Assembly: GCF_001559865.1 (NCBI RefSeq)
Contig: NZ_LOHE01000037.1
Span: 62,001-126,000 of the forward strand
DNA from: Abyssisolibacter fermentans
GTDB taxonomy: Bacteria > Bacillota > Clostridia > Tissierellales > MCWD3
Length of the DNA: 64,000 bases
Direction of reading: 5' to 3'
The notes beneath the pieces were generated by a model. The model was not told where the DNA came from. It saw nothing but the letters and a program-made list of their open reading frames with translations, and made no database searches. Of this stretch, positions 1-8,421 are shown in pieces. The number at the start of each line of letters is the position of its first letter. Position 1 is the stretch's first letter. The position numbers were made by a program, and so were the translations under genes.

Positions 1-42
1 GATGTTTCAAAATCGATGAAATTGACAATTTTGGAGCATCAC

Positions 43-570
43 TTATTTTTCTTCTATAACTTCAGGTATATCTAGGTTTCTATTGTTAAGTAGCTTTTCT
101 ATTAATATTGAAGTTATAATTATAAGTGGTAGAGATACGACCCATCTAATAATTGAAAATTTTACCCCTACGAATGTTACTTCAAAAACTGTCATAGGTA
201 TTCTACATACACCAGCAGCACCTAAATAGGTGAGTACTACTGTTAATCTTGCTCCTTTTTTATATAAAGAATGAGCTAAAGGAAGTGTTGCAAAAATACC
301 ACCAACTGTTGTGCAGGATAATGCTATAGCCCAAAAGTATCCTTCTATACCAGATGAAGTTCCTAAATGCTTTTCTACAGTTTCTCGTTTAACCCATACC
401 TCGAATAATCCTATTAATATAAAAGCAAATGGGAGTATTTTAATCATATCTAATGCAAATAAATAAAAATTATAGCTGATTTTCACTCCAGGTTCGTATT
501 TAAATAATAATGATACAATTATGAATACAGAGTAAGCTATAAATAATATAAGCTTTTTTTTCTTTACCAT
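43..570 (-). CDS. Half-size permease, ArsP/YraQ (DUF318) family, second half
   Basis: Integral membrane protein of 175 residues with about four hydrophobic segments and the signature region ALSCTTVGGIFATLPLA, which is typical of the PF03773 permease family (ArsP, YraQ). Full-length family members are near 300 residues, so this looks like one half of a split transporter whose other half is the gene immediately upstream. The ATG at 570 overlaps the end of that gene by a few bases, so the two are probably translationally coupled and assemble together. The substrate is not known; ArsP relatives export organoarsenicals, and the ArsR-type gene at the head of the operon suggests a metal(loid) or thiol-reactive ligand. 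The transport direction is inference. Confidence 0.75.
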   Translation of the reverse strand: MVKKKKLILFIAYSVFIIVSLLFKYEPGVKISYNFYLFALDMIKILPFAFILIGLFEVWVKRETVEKHLGTSSGIEGYFWAIALSCTTVGGIFATLPLAHSLYKKGARLTVVLTYLGAAGVCRIPMTVFEVTFVGVKFSIIRWVVSLPLIIITSILIEKLLNNRNLDIPEVIEEK

Positions 571-1052
571 ATTATAACCTCCCCATAAGCTAGTCCAATA
601 ATTAATGCAAGAATTAATACAATTACATAACTAAAGATATTTCTAACAATAGTAAGTTTACTACCAAAGTATTTTTTTTCTACTGGGTAAGTAATTATAC
701 CAACCATCATAAGAGAAGTTGTAAAGGAAGCAATTACACAATATTTAATACCTTTACTGAGAAGTACCTTAGCTAATGGAAAAGCAATAAAACCTGGCAT
801 TAATGAAATAGAACCTAATAAAGAAGCAATTAGTGCTCCACTCAAGATGTTTTCTTCACCTAGGTATTTAGCAATCATAGCATCAGGTACTAGATATAGT
901 ACTATAGATACCATAATTAGCATAGTAAGAAAAGCAGGTAGAATATTCTTTAGTTTTTTTAATGCTATTTTAAGTGCTTTTTTTGTTTTTTTCTTGTCTG
1001 CTATGTAAGAAACTAATAACATAACAATTACAAGTACATAAAATATAGTCAT
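564..1052 (-). CDS. Half-size permease, ArsP/YraQ (DUF318) family, first half
   Basis: Membrane protein of 162 residues with a lysine-rich juxtamembrane stretch after the first helix and the conserved loop SISLMPGFIAFPLA, matching the other half of the PF03773 permease fold. Its ATG shares one base with the stop codon of the ArsR gene (TAATG arrangement), and its end overlaps the start of the second half-permease, giving a tight three-gene operon. Two half-size permeases side by side are known in clostridial genomes and presumably form a heteromeric carrier. The substrate is not visible from sequence. Confidence 0.75.
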   Translation of the reverse strand: MTIFYVLVIVMLLVSYIADKKKTKKALKIALKKLKNILPAFLTMLIMVSIVLYLVPDAMIAKYLGEENILSGALIASLLGSISLMPGFIAFPLAKVLLSKGIKYCVIASFTTSLMMVGIITYPVEKKYFGSKLTIVRNIFSYVIVLILALIIGLAYGEVIIW

Positions 1053-1405
1053 TATTTATCACCACAATAATATTTATTTTTTCCAGAGCATATGTGTTTG
1101 CAATTACCAGAAATATCAAGTATAGCTCTCATTTCATCACTAATTTGTAAATTTCCTAGCAAAAACTCACTCATTTGTTTTAGCTCTGTTTCTTGAATTG
1201 TATATAGAGTAAAATAGCTGATTTTTTCACCGTGTATCAAATTGGCATTTTTTAAAATTTTTAAATGTTGAGAAACTGCTGATTCGGAGATATTTAATCT
1301 TTTTGCTATGCATTTTGAGCATATCTTTTTTTTAGAAATTAAAATAAATATCTTAAATCTGGTTTCATCTCCTAGTGCTTTAAATTTAGCTACCATGTCT
1401 TTCAT
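1052..1405 (-). CDS. ArsR/SmtB family repressor
   Basis: Winged-helix repressor of about 117 residues. The recognition helix region ISESAVSQHLKIL and the opening KFKALGDETRFKIFILI are classic ArsR family. A cysteine pair lies before the HTH (CSKC) and a cysteine-rich tail follows (CKHIC and a later YYCGDK), so a metal, metalloid or thiol effector is likely. I place the start at the ATG at 1405, which has AGAGGT at a 6-base spacing; a longer TTG-initiated reading from 1423 would place the start on top of the operator. It leads the split-permease operon and probably represses it through the palindrome just upstream. Confidence 0.85.
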   Translation of the reverse strand: MKDMVAKFKALGDETRFKIFILISKKKICSKCIAKRLNISESAVSQHLKILKNANLIHGEKISYFTLYTIQETELKQMSEFLLGNLQISDEMRAILDISGNCKHICSGKNKYYCGDK

Positions 1406-1423
1406 AAACATACCTCTAATCAA

Positions 1424-1439
1424 TTAAGTAATTACTTAA
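1424..1439. promoter_or_regulatory. 16-bp perfect palindrome, probable ArsR operator
   Basis: TTAAGTAATTACTTAA is a perfect palindrome lying just downstream of the -10 element, over the expected transcription start of the ArsR operon. A related half-site (TTAAGTAT) lies in the promoter spacer. Position and symmetry fit ArsR/SmtB operators; binding itself is inferred. Confidence 0.7.
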
Positions 1440-1443
1440 CTAG

Positions 1444-1472
1444 ATTATAATATACTTAATTAGTTTATGCAA
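1444..1472 (-). promoter_or_regulatory. Sigma-A promoter of the arsR-permease operon
   Basis: On the minus strand TTGCAT and TATAAT are separated by exactly 17 bases. The -10 box ends five bases before the palindromic operator, so repressor binding would block transcription start. Confidence 0.7.
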
Positions 1473-1556
1473 TAGTAAAATGATAAATTTTACTATTATT
1501 TTTTAAGCAGAGAACTCAAAGTAAATAACTATAATCTATAATTAATAATATTACTA

Positions 1557-1578
1557 GGAGACATGTATACATGTCTCC
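1557..1578. repeat. 22-bp perfect palindrome between convergent-side genes
   Basis: A perfect 22-bp inverted repeat (arms GGAGACATGTA) stands between the arsR promoter and the end of the M14 peptidase gene. There is no T-run after it on either strand, so it is not a convincing intrinsic terminator. The rest of 1473-1630 shows only an AT-rich stretch and one copy of the dispersed GCAGAGAACT motif. Confidence 0.5.
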
Positions 1579-1630
1579 CTCTCCAAAACTTGTGAGTCAA
1601 TATAATTTTAAATAAAAATATCCCTCTAAA

Positions 1631-2905
1631 TCAAACTATTGAAGCAAGTAGTAATATTTCTTCATTGTCATTATATATTTTATCGAACTGAGATATTGGC
1701 AATGGATTTTTTCCCTTTCCTGCTTCTATAGTATATCCGGGTCTTCTATATTCTTGTATAAACCAATCCTTCATACCTGCATAGGAGCCAATTCCTGTTA
1801 TTGTACTTAATTTATAACCACTTGCTTTTTCAAACATTTTACCTATTGTTAATGCTTCAGGCGGCTCAAGATTTTCAAATTGCCAGTATATTACTTCACC
1901 TTGAGTATGATAAGAAAGTACTAGTCTAAAATTATGATTATTAGTGAAATTAACTACTGCTGTAGATTCAGGTTCTGATAGAGGTTTTTCACCACCATAT
2001 CTTGTAGGACCTGGACCTGTTATACCCATTTGGCTTTCTAATTCTTTGGATTCCTCCCATTTAGCAGGATAGTTATGATTTAAATCTACACCTCTTACGT
2101 TAGCCTGCCATACCTTTGAAAAATCAGTACTTCCATTATTCCAGGATATTAAATCATTATAATAAGGATTGTCAGCTTGCAAACCATTTAGTACTAAATC
2201 TACTCCATCAGGGTTAACTTGTGGCATAATATAAATAGAACTATTATTCCAAATATAATCCAGATCATATCCTCGTATTGTTTGATTGTTAACATAAGCT
2301 TTCAAAAAATTTTCTGTAAATTTCATCAAAAGCGGAGTCGTTATCCATTCCAGTGAATGATGAGCAGCATTGTAAAATACTTTATTATCACCCTTTCCAA
2401 GCTTTATATAATACAGATCTCTACCTAAAACGCTTTTTCCAGCAGAACCAACTTCAATAAATGGATATCTTGTTTTTAAACCTTGTATGTCTCTTTCCAT
2501 TATTTCGTAAGTATATGATATATTTGTATCTACTACATCAATACCATAAGGAACAATAATTTTTTGTCCAATCATTAAGGCATATGGATTTATTCCGGGA
2601 TTAGCTGCTAAAATGCTATTTACAGTTGTGTAGTATCTTTGAGCTAAAAGCCAGAGTGTGTCTCCCGGCTGAATATAATATATATCATATCCGTTTAGTA
2701 AAGTATTAATAATTTGATAGGTGTTCGGACCGATAATACCATCTGCTACTAGACCATTATCTCTTTGAAAAGCTTTGACTGCATTTTCTGTTTGAGTGCC
2801 GAAATAGCCATCTATTGGTCCGGGATTATAACCTATTTGTTTTAATAAGGATTGTATTTCTATGACATCAGTTCCAGAACTTCCGTATTTTAAAATAATG
2901 AACAC
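1631..2905 (-). CDS. Cell-wall peptidase: PG-binding + LysM + M14 zinc carboxypeptidase
   Basis: Three domains in order: a peptidoglycan_binding_1 repeat (residues 5-68), a LysM module (75-119, with YYIQPGDTLW), and an M14 metallopeptidase (about 130-424). Zinc ligands appear as H183-S-L-E186 and H333, with E394 as the general base and R271 and N276-H-N278 near the substrate site. This is the architecture of gamma-D-glutamyl-L-diamino acid endopeptidase I, which trims stem peptides in sporulating bacilli. No signal peptide is visible. A GTG at 2905 overlaps the AGGAGGTG ribosome site and is too close to it; the next codons are ATT at 2899 and 2896, correctly spaced at 5 and 8 bases, so initiation may use an AUU codon. 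Confidence 0.88.
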   Translation of the reverse strand: MFIILKYGSSGTDVIEIQSLLKQIGYNPGPIDGYFGTQTENAVKAFQRDNGLVADGIIGPNTYQIINTLLNGYDIYYIQPGDTLWLLAQRYYTTVNSILAANPGINPYALMIGQKIIVPYGIDVVDTNISYTYEIMERDIQGLKTRYPFIEVGSAGKSVLGRDLYYIKLGKGDNKVFYNAAHHSLEWITTPLLMKFTENFLKAYVNNQTIRGYDLDYIWNNSSIYIMPQVNPDGVDLVLNGLQADNPYYNDLISWNNGSTDFSKVWQANVRGVDLNHNYPAKWEESKELESQMGITGPGPTRYGGEKPLSEPESTAVVNFTNNHNFRLVLSYHTQGEVIYWQFENLEPPEALTIGKMFEKASGYKLSTITGIGSYAGMKDWFIQEYRRPGYTIEAGKGKNPLPISQFDKIYNDNEEILLLASIV

Positions 2906-3041
2906 CTCCTATTAGATTTCTATATGAGATTATAATATATAGTTAGTTAAATACGTTACTCTTTGATTTAATATATTCGTAGTTGTGTTAAAAGTTTAAA
3001 AATTGTGTAACTTTTTTAAGTGAATTACGTCATTATTGTTG

Positions 3042-3055
3042 AATTAACGTTAATT
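3042..3055. promoter_or_regulatory. 14-bp palindrome upstream of the ECF operon
   Basis: AATTAACGTTAATT is a perfect palindrome about 30 bases before the first gene of the ECF sigma operon. It could be an operator; nothing in the window names the regulator. Confidence 0.3.
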
Positions 3056-3085
3056 TTTATAATTCATTAGAAAGGTAGTGTTAAT

Positions 3086-5092
3086 ATGCGTTTTTTAGCG
3101 GGTATTCCTAATCATCTTGATAGATATGCAGAAATCGGAGATTTGGGAATGAGTATAATAGGTGTTAGTATAAGTTTATTAGTTTTACTTTATTTAGTTC
3201 ATATTTTTTATAAAAAAGAATTATTTTCTAGGAATGAAGCAATTTTAGGTTCAGCACTAAGAGTTGTTTTCCTGATATCTTTAGGAGTAGAATTTTTACA
3301 TAAAATTATAAGTAATAGTAATACTGATATCATTAATTCTGTTAATGTTGTTAGAGGGTTGTGGAATAATCTATTTTTTGGATATATGATAGTTGTTGGA
3401 ATTTATTATATTCTAACTATGAAAGAAAGCAAGTACAAAGGATATTTTTACAGCTTCGATACATTGATAATGTCAACACCAATAATATATAAGGTGTTTA
3501 TTGTATTAGTTGGAATATTTAAATTTGATTTAGTAGAAAACTTGAAATATATTTTACTTGAAATTATAACAGTTGTTATTGTTGTGCTGACTATATATTT
3601 CTTTTTTAAGATGTATTGGAAGAAATCTGCTAAACGAATTAGTTTGTTTTACTTTTTTAGTTTAATAGGTTTATTATTAGGATTAATTGAGCAAAGTAGT
3701 AATTTTACAAGTAGCGACAGAACTGCTTTACTTGTATCATCATTGTTCTTATTCCTTTTAGGTAGCTATGAAATGGTTTATTATTTAATACATAAAAAAA
3801 ATAAAGAAGAAAGTATATTTACAAAAACCTTTACTACTATTACAGCATGCATTTGTATTATTTTGTTAAACCCTTTTTATAATTTATTTGATTACAGTAT
3901 TGATAATACACAGCCAATTTGGGATTCAACAGTAAGGGAAAATGCTAGTTTGAGTGATATTAAAACATGTGAAATGATTGCAAGGAAAGCTTTAAATGAT
4001 TATGATTCACCGTTTAATGTTATTGGCTCTGGTGGAGGAATATTATATTATGAAATAGAAAGTGTTATAAATGATTATAGAATAAGATTTTTTTCAACTA
4101 ATAATAGAATATTTAGTATATATAGAAAATCCAGAGATGTAAAAGTTGTATATTTAGATGAAATAAAATCAAAAGAAGAAATAAAAGATATGACAGTAAA
4201 ATGGTTAAAATCAATTGATAATCCATACAATCCTTTAGTTGAAGAAATGATTATTGAAGAAAATGATGAAGTGTTTAAAATTAAATTTCCATTAAAGTTT
4301 ACAAATGGAGAAATTGCAGATCAAGAACACAATTTGTACAATGACGGAAGAGACTTAGTGTGGAGTAAAGATGGTAAATTGATTGGTTATAACAGTAATT
4401 TTGGACTTTATCCATTGTCATATTTTGATGATATAGAAATGACAGAAAGTAATGTAAAAGATATTGTTACAAAGTTTTATGAAAAGTTAAACAATGACGT
4501 TCCACCTTATGTAATTAATAATATTTCTAATGATTATAGCAGTAATCCAATTGTCAATATTTATACTAAACATAAAGAAACATTAAGGATAGATACTTTA
4601 AGTGGAGATATTATAAGATATAGTGCAAAAAACAAAAAAGCAGTTTCTGCTAAAACAGAAAACAAAGATAAAGTACTAGGATATTTCAAATTATTCTATG
4701 ATGATGAAGAATATAGTTTTAAAATTGAAGGTACAGAATATATATTTTCTAATGAAAAAGATAAGATAATTATTAAATTAGATAATGATGAAGAACTTGT
4801 TAGTTTCTATAAATGGAAAACTAAAAATAATAATAAACCTACTTACTCAGAATTTAAAATATCAAGAAATAGAGCTTTAAAATCAGTAAAGAATCTATAT
4901 AAGCCTTGGCAGATATATAAATCAAAAGTGAGTTTAGGTATGTTTATTGACCAAGATAATAATTGTAATTACGGATATATTATTGAAATTACGCCTTTTG
5001 GTAAAAAAGAACACCATGTATATAGAGTTGACTCAGAAACAGGTAATGTAAAAGCATTATATGATTTTGGGAAGGTGATTAAAAATGAGTAA
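3086..5092 (+). CDS. Large membrane protein with PepSY/YpeB-like extracytoplasmic region
   Basis: Of 668 residues, the first 270 form about eight transmembrane helices and the rest is soluble. The soluble part holds repeated modules of about 75 residues that look like PepSY/YpeB units, for example the ending YRVDSETGNVKAL and the phrase IDTLSGDIIRY; this assignment is by eye. It is the first gene of an operon with an anti-sigma-like protein, an ECF sigma factor and a second anti-sigma-like protein; its stop overlaps the next start. PepSY modules often bind or inhibit proteases, so a sensor or protease-modulating role in envelope stress is plausible but inferred. The start ATG has AAAGGTAG upstream. 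Confidence 0.6.
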   Translation: MRFLAGIPNHLDRYAEIGDLGMSIIGVSISLLVLLYLVHIFYKKELFSRNEAILGSALRVVFLISLGVEFLHKIISNSNTDIINSVNVVRGLWNNLFFGYMIVVGIYYILTMKESKYKGYFYSFDTLIMSTPIIYKVFIVLVGIFKFDLVENLKYILLEIITVVIVVLTIYFFFKMYWKKSAKRISLFYFFSLIGLLLGLIEQSSNFTSSDRTALLVSSLFLFLLGSYEMVYYLIHKKNKEESIFTKTFTTITACICIILLNPFYNLFDYSIDNTQPIWDSTVRENASLSDIKTCEMIARKALNDYDSPFNVIGSGGGILYYEIESVINDYRIRFFSTNNRIFSIYRKSRDVKVVYLDEIKSKEEIKDMTVKWLKSIDNPYNPLVEEMIIEENDEVFKIKFPLKFTNGEIADQEHNLYNDGRDLVWSKDGKLIGYNSNFGLYPLSYFDDIEMTESNVKDIVTKFYEKLNNDVPPYVINNISNDYSSNPIVNIYTKHKETLRIDTLSGDIIRYSAKNKKAVSAKTENKDKVLGYFKLFYDDEEYSFKIEGTEYIFSNEKDKIIIKLDNDEELVSFYKWKTKNNNKPTYSEFKISRNRALKSVKNLYKPWQIYKSKVSLGMFIDQDNNCNYGYIIEITPFGKKEHHVYRVDSETGNVKALYDFGKVIKNE

Positions 5093-5372
5093 GTATTGTA
5101 TGATGGTAAGAGACTTGATAGACTATTACGGTATAGAAGGACTGGAAGGGGAAACTCTAGCATGGGTGAAAGGGCATATTTCTGCTTGTGATGAATGTAA
5201 AAATTATATACCAGATGAAAAAGCAAAGAAACTAATGACAGAAGTAGATGTATTAAGTGAAAAGGATAAAAAGCTAATAAAAAAAGTTAGACTAGTTTTT
5301 TATTTAGGATGTTCTTTTGTAGGCGTATTCTTATTGTGGATAAGCTTATGGAGTATATTATGGAGTAAATAA
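5085..5372 (+). CDS. Anti-sigma-factor-like zinc-finger membrane protein
   Basis: A 95-residue protein with a cytoplasmic HxxxCxxC zinc-binding anti-sigma motif (HISACDEC) near residues 31-38 and one transmembrane helix near residues 70-92. This is the zf-HC2 layout of single-pass anti-sigma factors. It overlaps the large membrane protein gene by 8 bases and ends four bases before the sigma factor gene, so all are co-transcribed. A second zf-HC2 protein follows the sigma factor, which makes it unclear which of the two is the main inhibitor. Confidence 0.75.
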   Translation: MSKYCMMVRDLIDYYGIEGLEGETLAWVKGHISACDECKNYIPDEKAKKLMTEVDVLSEKDKKLIKKVRLVFYLGCSFVGVFLLWISLWSILWSK

Positions 5373-5375
5373 ATT

Positions 5376-5891
5376 ATGGATAAAAAAATTGAAGATATCT
5401 ATAGAGAATACAAAGATATAGTTTACTATTTTTTAAATATAAAACTCAAAAACAAAGCTGTTGCTGAAGAGTTAACACAAGAAGTGTTTTTGAAGGTTTT
5501 TAAATCTCTTTATAGTTATAGAGGAGAGGCTTCAATAAAAAATTGGGTTTTGACTATTGCTAGAAATGAGTTCATTTCATATGTTAGAAAAAATAAAAAA
5601 TTCCAATTTGAAGAATTACCATACGAACAATTAGCTGTTAACAATAAAAGAGATGAAAACCCAGAAGCATATATAAGTTGTAAAGAAAATTCTCAAATGA
5701 TTTATAATATACTTGATAAGCTGAATGATGATCAAAGAAATGCTCTGATTTTATTTGATATAGAACAGTTGTCTTATAAAGAAATTGCTAATAAGCTTAA
5801 TTGGAGTCTTGCTAAAGTTAAGGTTACAATATACAGGGCTAGAATAAAATTTAGACAATTGTATGAGAAGGTGGATAATTATGAATTGTAA
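5376..5891 (+). CDS. ECF RNA polymerase sigma factor
   Basis: A 171-residue sigma-70 family ECF protein. Region 2 lies at about residues 8-75 (with EELTQEVFLKVFKSL and IKNWVLTIARNEFISY) and region 4 at about 115-165 (with LSYKEIANKLNWSLAKVK as the helix-turn-helix). It is flanked on both sides by zinc-finger anti-sigma-like membrane proteins, the usual arrangement for regulated ECF factors. The target promoter is unknown; autoregulation of the operon starting at 3086 is likely. Confidence 0.9.
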   Translation: MDKKIEDIYREYKDIVYYFLNIKLKNKAVAEELTQEVFLKVFKSLYSYRGEASIKNWVLTIARNEFISYVRKNKKFQFEELPYEQLAVNNKRDENPEAYISCKENSQMIYNILDKLNDDQRNALILFDIEQLSYKEIANKLNWSLAKVKVTIYRARIKFRQLYEKVDNYEL

Positions 5892-6165
5892 TATAATTTT
5901 AGATTTACTTCCTTTATATGAAGAAAATTTATGTAGAAAAGAAACAAAAGAATTTGTTGACCAGCATTTGAAAAACTGTGAATATTGCAGAAGTATAAAA
6001 GCATCAATGTCTTTGAATATAGAAGGATTACAAGAAAAGTCCCCTCCTATACTTGATGAAACAAAAATGTTAGAAAAATATTATGGATTTATCATAAAGA
6101 GGTTTGTATTAGCTGGTTTTGCTTTATATATTTTATTAATGCTGATAGGGATTTTAATAAATTAA
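5881..6165 (+). CDS. Second anti-sigma-factor-like zinc-finger membrane protein
   Basis: About 94 residues from the ATG at 5881, which has AAGGTGG at a proper distance and overlaps the sigma gene by 11 bases; an earlier in-frame ATG at 5863 lacks a ribosome site. The motif HLKNCEYC (HxxxCxxC) and the opening CNIILDLLPLYEENL are typical zf-HC2 anti-sigma features, followed by one C-terminal transmembrane helix. Translational overlap with the ECF gene argues that this is the cognate anti-sigma factor. Confidence 0.8.
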   Translation: MNCNIILDLLPLYEENLCRKETKEFVDQHLKNCEYCRSIKASMSLNIEGLQEKSPPILDETKMLEKYYGFIIKRFVLAGFALYILLMLIGILIN

Positions 6166-6243
6166 GTAATATATAACCCTTTTAAACTCTTTTTTAGTGT
6201 AGATTATTACGCTAATTGCATATTATAACTATGAGGGAGGATT

Positions 6244-6276
6244 ATGTTTAAAGGGGTTGAAGTTAAGTGGATATAG
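6244..6276 (+). CDS. Possible 10-codon leader peptide overlapping the next start
   Basis: A strong ribosome site (GAGGGAGG) sits 3 bases before the ATG at 6244 and opens a ten-codon frame, MFKGVEVKWI, whose TAG stop runs past the GTG start (6267) of the downstream gene. The downstream GTG has only a distant AAAGGGG site. Ribosomes ending the leader could re-initiate at the GTG, so this looks like translational coupling. The alternative is that the short frame is never used. Confidence 0.4.
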   Translation: MFKGVEVKWI

Positions 6277-6797
6277 TTGTTGTTGCATCTGATAAACATA
6301 GTAAGACAGCAGAAGATTTAGCTGAATATATATCCAATAATAAAGGTCATAATGCTATTAATCTAAGTCTGAATCAATACAAAATGAATAATAACGATAA
6401 AGAAAAACCAAAAAATTTAATTATCATTGGTGACGAGACTGAAAATTCATTAACATCTATTCATATGAAGGATTTAAAAGTAAGTCATTCTAATAATGGT
6501 GTATTTTATGGATATGATAAAAATAATGTTGTATTATTTGGTAGAGGTGATTTAAGAGACAAGAATGCTTTAACTAAAATGATTAAGGATATAGGTTTTA
6601 CTACATCTACATCAGTAATATTTGAGGTGTTAGCAGCATTTGTTATTATAAGTATAATAGGTTATGTTGTAGTAAAGATATTTAAGGGACATATGGGTAA
6701 AAGAGAAGGAAAACATTTTAAAATTCTACAAACACAAGTAGCAGCTGATTCGTTTATGAAAAATGACTTTGATTCATGGGTAAATCTCAATAAATAG
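6267..6797 (+). CDS. Single-pass membrane protein of unknown function
   Basis: Not recognised. The first 110 residues look like a soluble alpha/beta domain (VVVASDKHSKTAEDLAEYI and NLIIIGDE strands with a nucleotide-fold feel), followed by one transmembrane helix at about residues 115-142 and a 30-residue basic tail. There is no signal peptide, so topology is uncertain. The start is a GTG that overlaps a ten-codon leader frame. A strong terminator lies 65 bases downstream, so it is probably a single-gene unit. Confidence 0.6.
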   Translation: MDIVVVASDKHSKTAEDLAEYISNNKGHNAINLSLNQYKMNNNDKEKPKNLIIIGDETENSLTSIHMKDLKVSHSNNGVFYGYDKNNVVLFGRGDLRDKNALTKMIKDIGFTTSTSVIFEVLAAFVIISIIGYVVVKIFKGHMGKREGKHFKILQTQVAADSFMKNDFDSWVNLNK

Positions 6798-6861
6798 TTA
6801 TATGTAAATATGAGGTGAAAGGAATATACTTAGTGTTATAAATATATGTATTTCATAGAAA

Positions 6862-6898
6862 ATAAGGGCTTGCTTGAAAAGAGTAGCCCTTATTTCTT
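6862..6898 (+). terminator. Rho-independent terminator
   Basis: Arms ATAAGGGCT and AGCCCTTAT form a 9-bp stem with a 14-base loop, followed by TTTCTT. It ends the gene at 6267-6797. Confidence 0.75.
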
Positions 6899-7092
6899 GT
6901 GAATTGATTACTCTTAGGAGCGAAGTGAGTAGGAGTTACAAATTGAAAGATTAATAAAAGGCTCACATATATTTTCAATCTATGCTAAGTATGATTTTAG
7001 CTTTTGATTACCTTAAAAAAATAAAAAATAGCTTTTTAAAATTTAGATTTGTGTTATTATATTGTAGAAAGATAAAAGACAGGAGGATTTTT

Positions 7093-8310
7093 ATGCAACG
7101 GTGGAAGAAGAATTTATATGCATTATGGATTACTCAAATAATATCTCTGACAAGCTTCGGGTTAGGATTGCCATTTTTACCATTTTACATACAAAAATTA
7201 GGAGTGGTAGAACCAGAGCAAATAAAATTTTTTACTGGTATTTTATCAACTGCACCTGCTGTAACAATGGCTATAATGGCACCAGTTTGGGGCAAGTTGG
7301 CAGATAAATACGGTAGGAAGTTAATGATACTTAGAGCAATGTTTTTTGCAATATTAGTAATTGCGGGTATGGGTTTTGTAACTAATGTTTGGCAGTTGGT
7401 GATATTAAGAGGTTGTCAAGGATTATTTACCGGAACAATAACAGCCGCAACAGCATTTGTAGCTGCAACAACTCCAAAAGAAAGGCTTTCATATGCTTTA
7501 GGAGTTATTTCGTCTTCAACTTTTATAGGATATACTATTGGTCCTGTTTTAGGTGGGTATTTTGCAGATAATTTTGGTTTTAGATTCAGCTTTTTTTTAG
7601 GTTCAATTGTAATGTTAATAGGTTTTCTTTTAGTACTATTTTTTGTTGTTGAAGAGAAAGAAGTTGTAGTTAAGGGAAGTGAAAAACAAGATTCAAATAA
7701 GGAAAAGAGCAATTACAAATTATTTACACCATTGGTTGTTTCGTTAATTGTAGTTTTGTTTTTTCATAGAGTTACAAGAACTATATTTTCACCATATCTT
7801 CCACTATATATACAAGGAGTATTAAATACAACTGAAGGAGCATCTAAATTAACAGGTTACATCAATGGAATTATTGGAATAGCATCAGCCGTTTCGGGAC
7901 TTACTATAAGTAGGTTAGGTGATAAGTATGATAAATTAAAAATTGTAACAATATTATTAGGTATTGCGTTTGTTGTTTCTTTAAGCTTGACTAAAGCTGG
8001 TTCACTATACATGTTTGCATTATTGTATGGGTTATTATTCTTCTTTATTGGTGGAGTAGAACCTATTATTACATCTATAACAGCTGAGAATACTCGTCCA
8101 GAAAGAAGAGGAGAACTCTTTGGTTACCAAGGTTTAGTTGGCAGTATTGGATGGATTTGTTCTCCGATGGTTGGAGCATATATATCAATGAATTATAAGG
8201 TTAGTAGCATACTATATCTTATACCTGCATTGTTAACTATAAATTACTTATTGTTAATTAGTATAAGAAAAAGATTAAATAAAAAAGGAAATAGTTTAAT
8301 ATCAAAATAA
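7093..8310 (+). CDS. MFS multidrug-type exporter (DHA1 family)
   Basis: A 12-helix major facilitator of 405 residues. Motif A is present after helix 2 (GKLADKYGRKL) and motif C in helix 5 (GYTIGPVLGG), which marks a drug:H+ antiporter. The start is the ATG at 7093, preceded by AGGAGG at a 6-base spacing; the open frame extends 37 codons further upstream without a ribosome site. It stands alone, with a terminator before it and an inverted-repeat element just after its stop. Substrates cannot be predicted. Confidence 0.88.
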   Translation: MQRWKKNLYALWITQIISLTSFGLGLPFLPFYIQKLGVVEPEQIKFFTGILSTAPAVTMAIMAPVWGKLADKYGRKLMILRAMFFAILVIAGMGFVTNVWQLVILRGCQGLFTGTITAATAFVAATTPKERLSYALGVISSSTFIGYTIGPVLGGYFADNFGFRFSFFLGSIVMLIGFLLVLFFVVEEKEVVVKGSEKQDSNKEKSNYKLFTPLVVSLIVVLFFHRVTRTIFSPYLPLYIQGVLNTTEGASKLTGYINGIIGIASAVSGLTISRLGDKYDKLKIVTILLGIAFVVSLSLTKAGSLYMFALLYGLLFFFIGGVEPIITSITAENTRPERRGELFGYQGLVGSIGWICSPMVGAYISMNYKVSSILYLIPALLTINYLLLISIRKRLNKKGNSLISK

Positions 8311-8421
8311 GCCCAGATAGTGATATGCTCCTCTTATGGTAGACAGTATAAAAAATAAAAACTGTTTACCCAAAGGAGGAGTATATTTTTTTATGTAATA
8401 AAAAAGTCCTACTATCTGGGT
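8311..8421. repeat. Imperfect long inverted repeat (MITE-like or large terminator)
   Basis: Outer arms CCCAGATAGT and ACTATCTGGG enclose two further nested inverted pairs (TATGCTCCTC with GAGGAGTATA, and TGGTAGACAGT with ACTGTTTACCCA), giving a 111-bp foldback directly after the MFS stop codon. The CCCAGAT terminus is shared with the MITE-like repeats at 13478 and 45965. Confidence 0.55.

Noticed and set aside
1558-1580. Palindrome at 1557-1578 as a terminator for the M14 peptidase gene
   Set aside because: There is no T-run on the minus strand after the stem.
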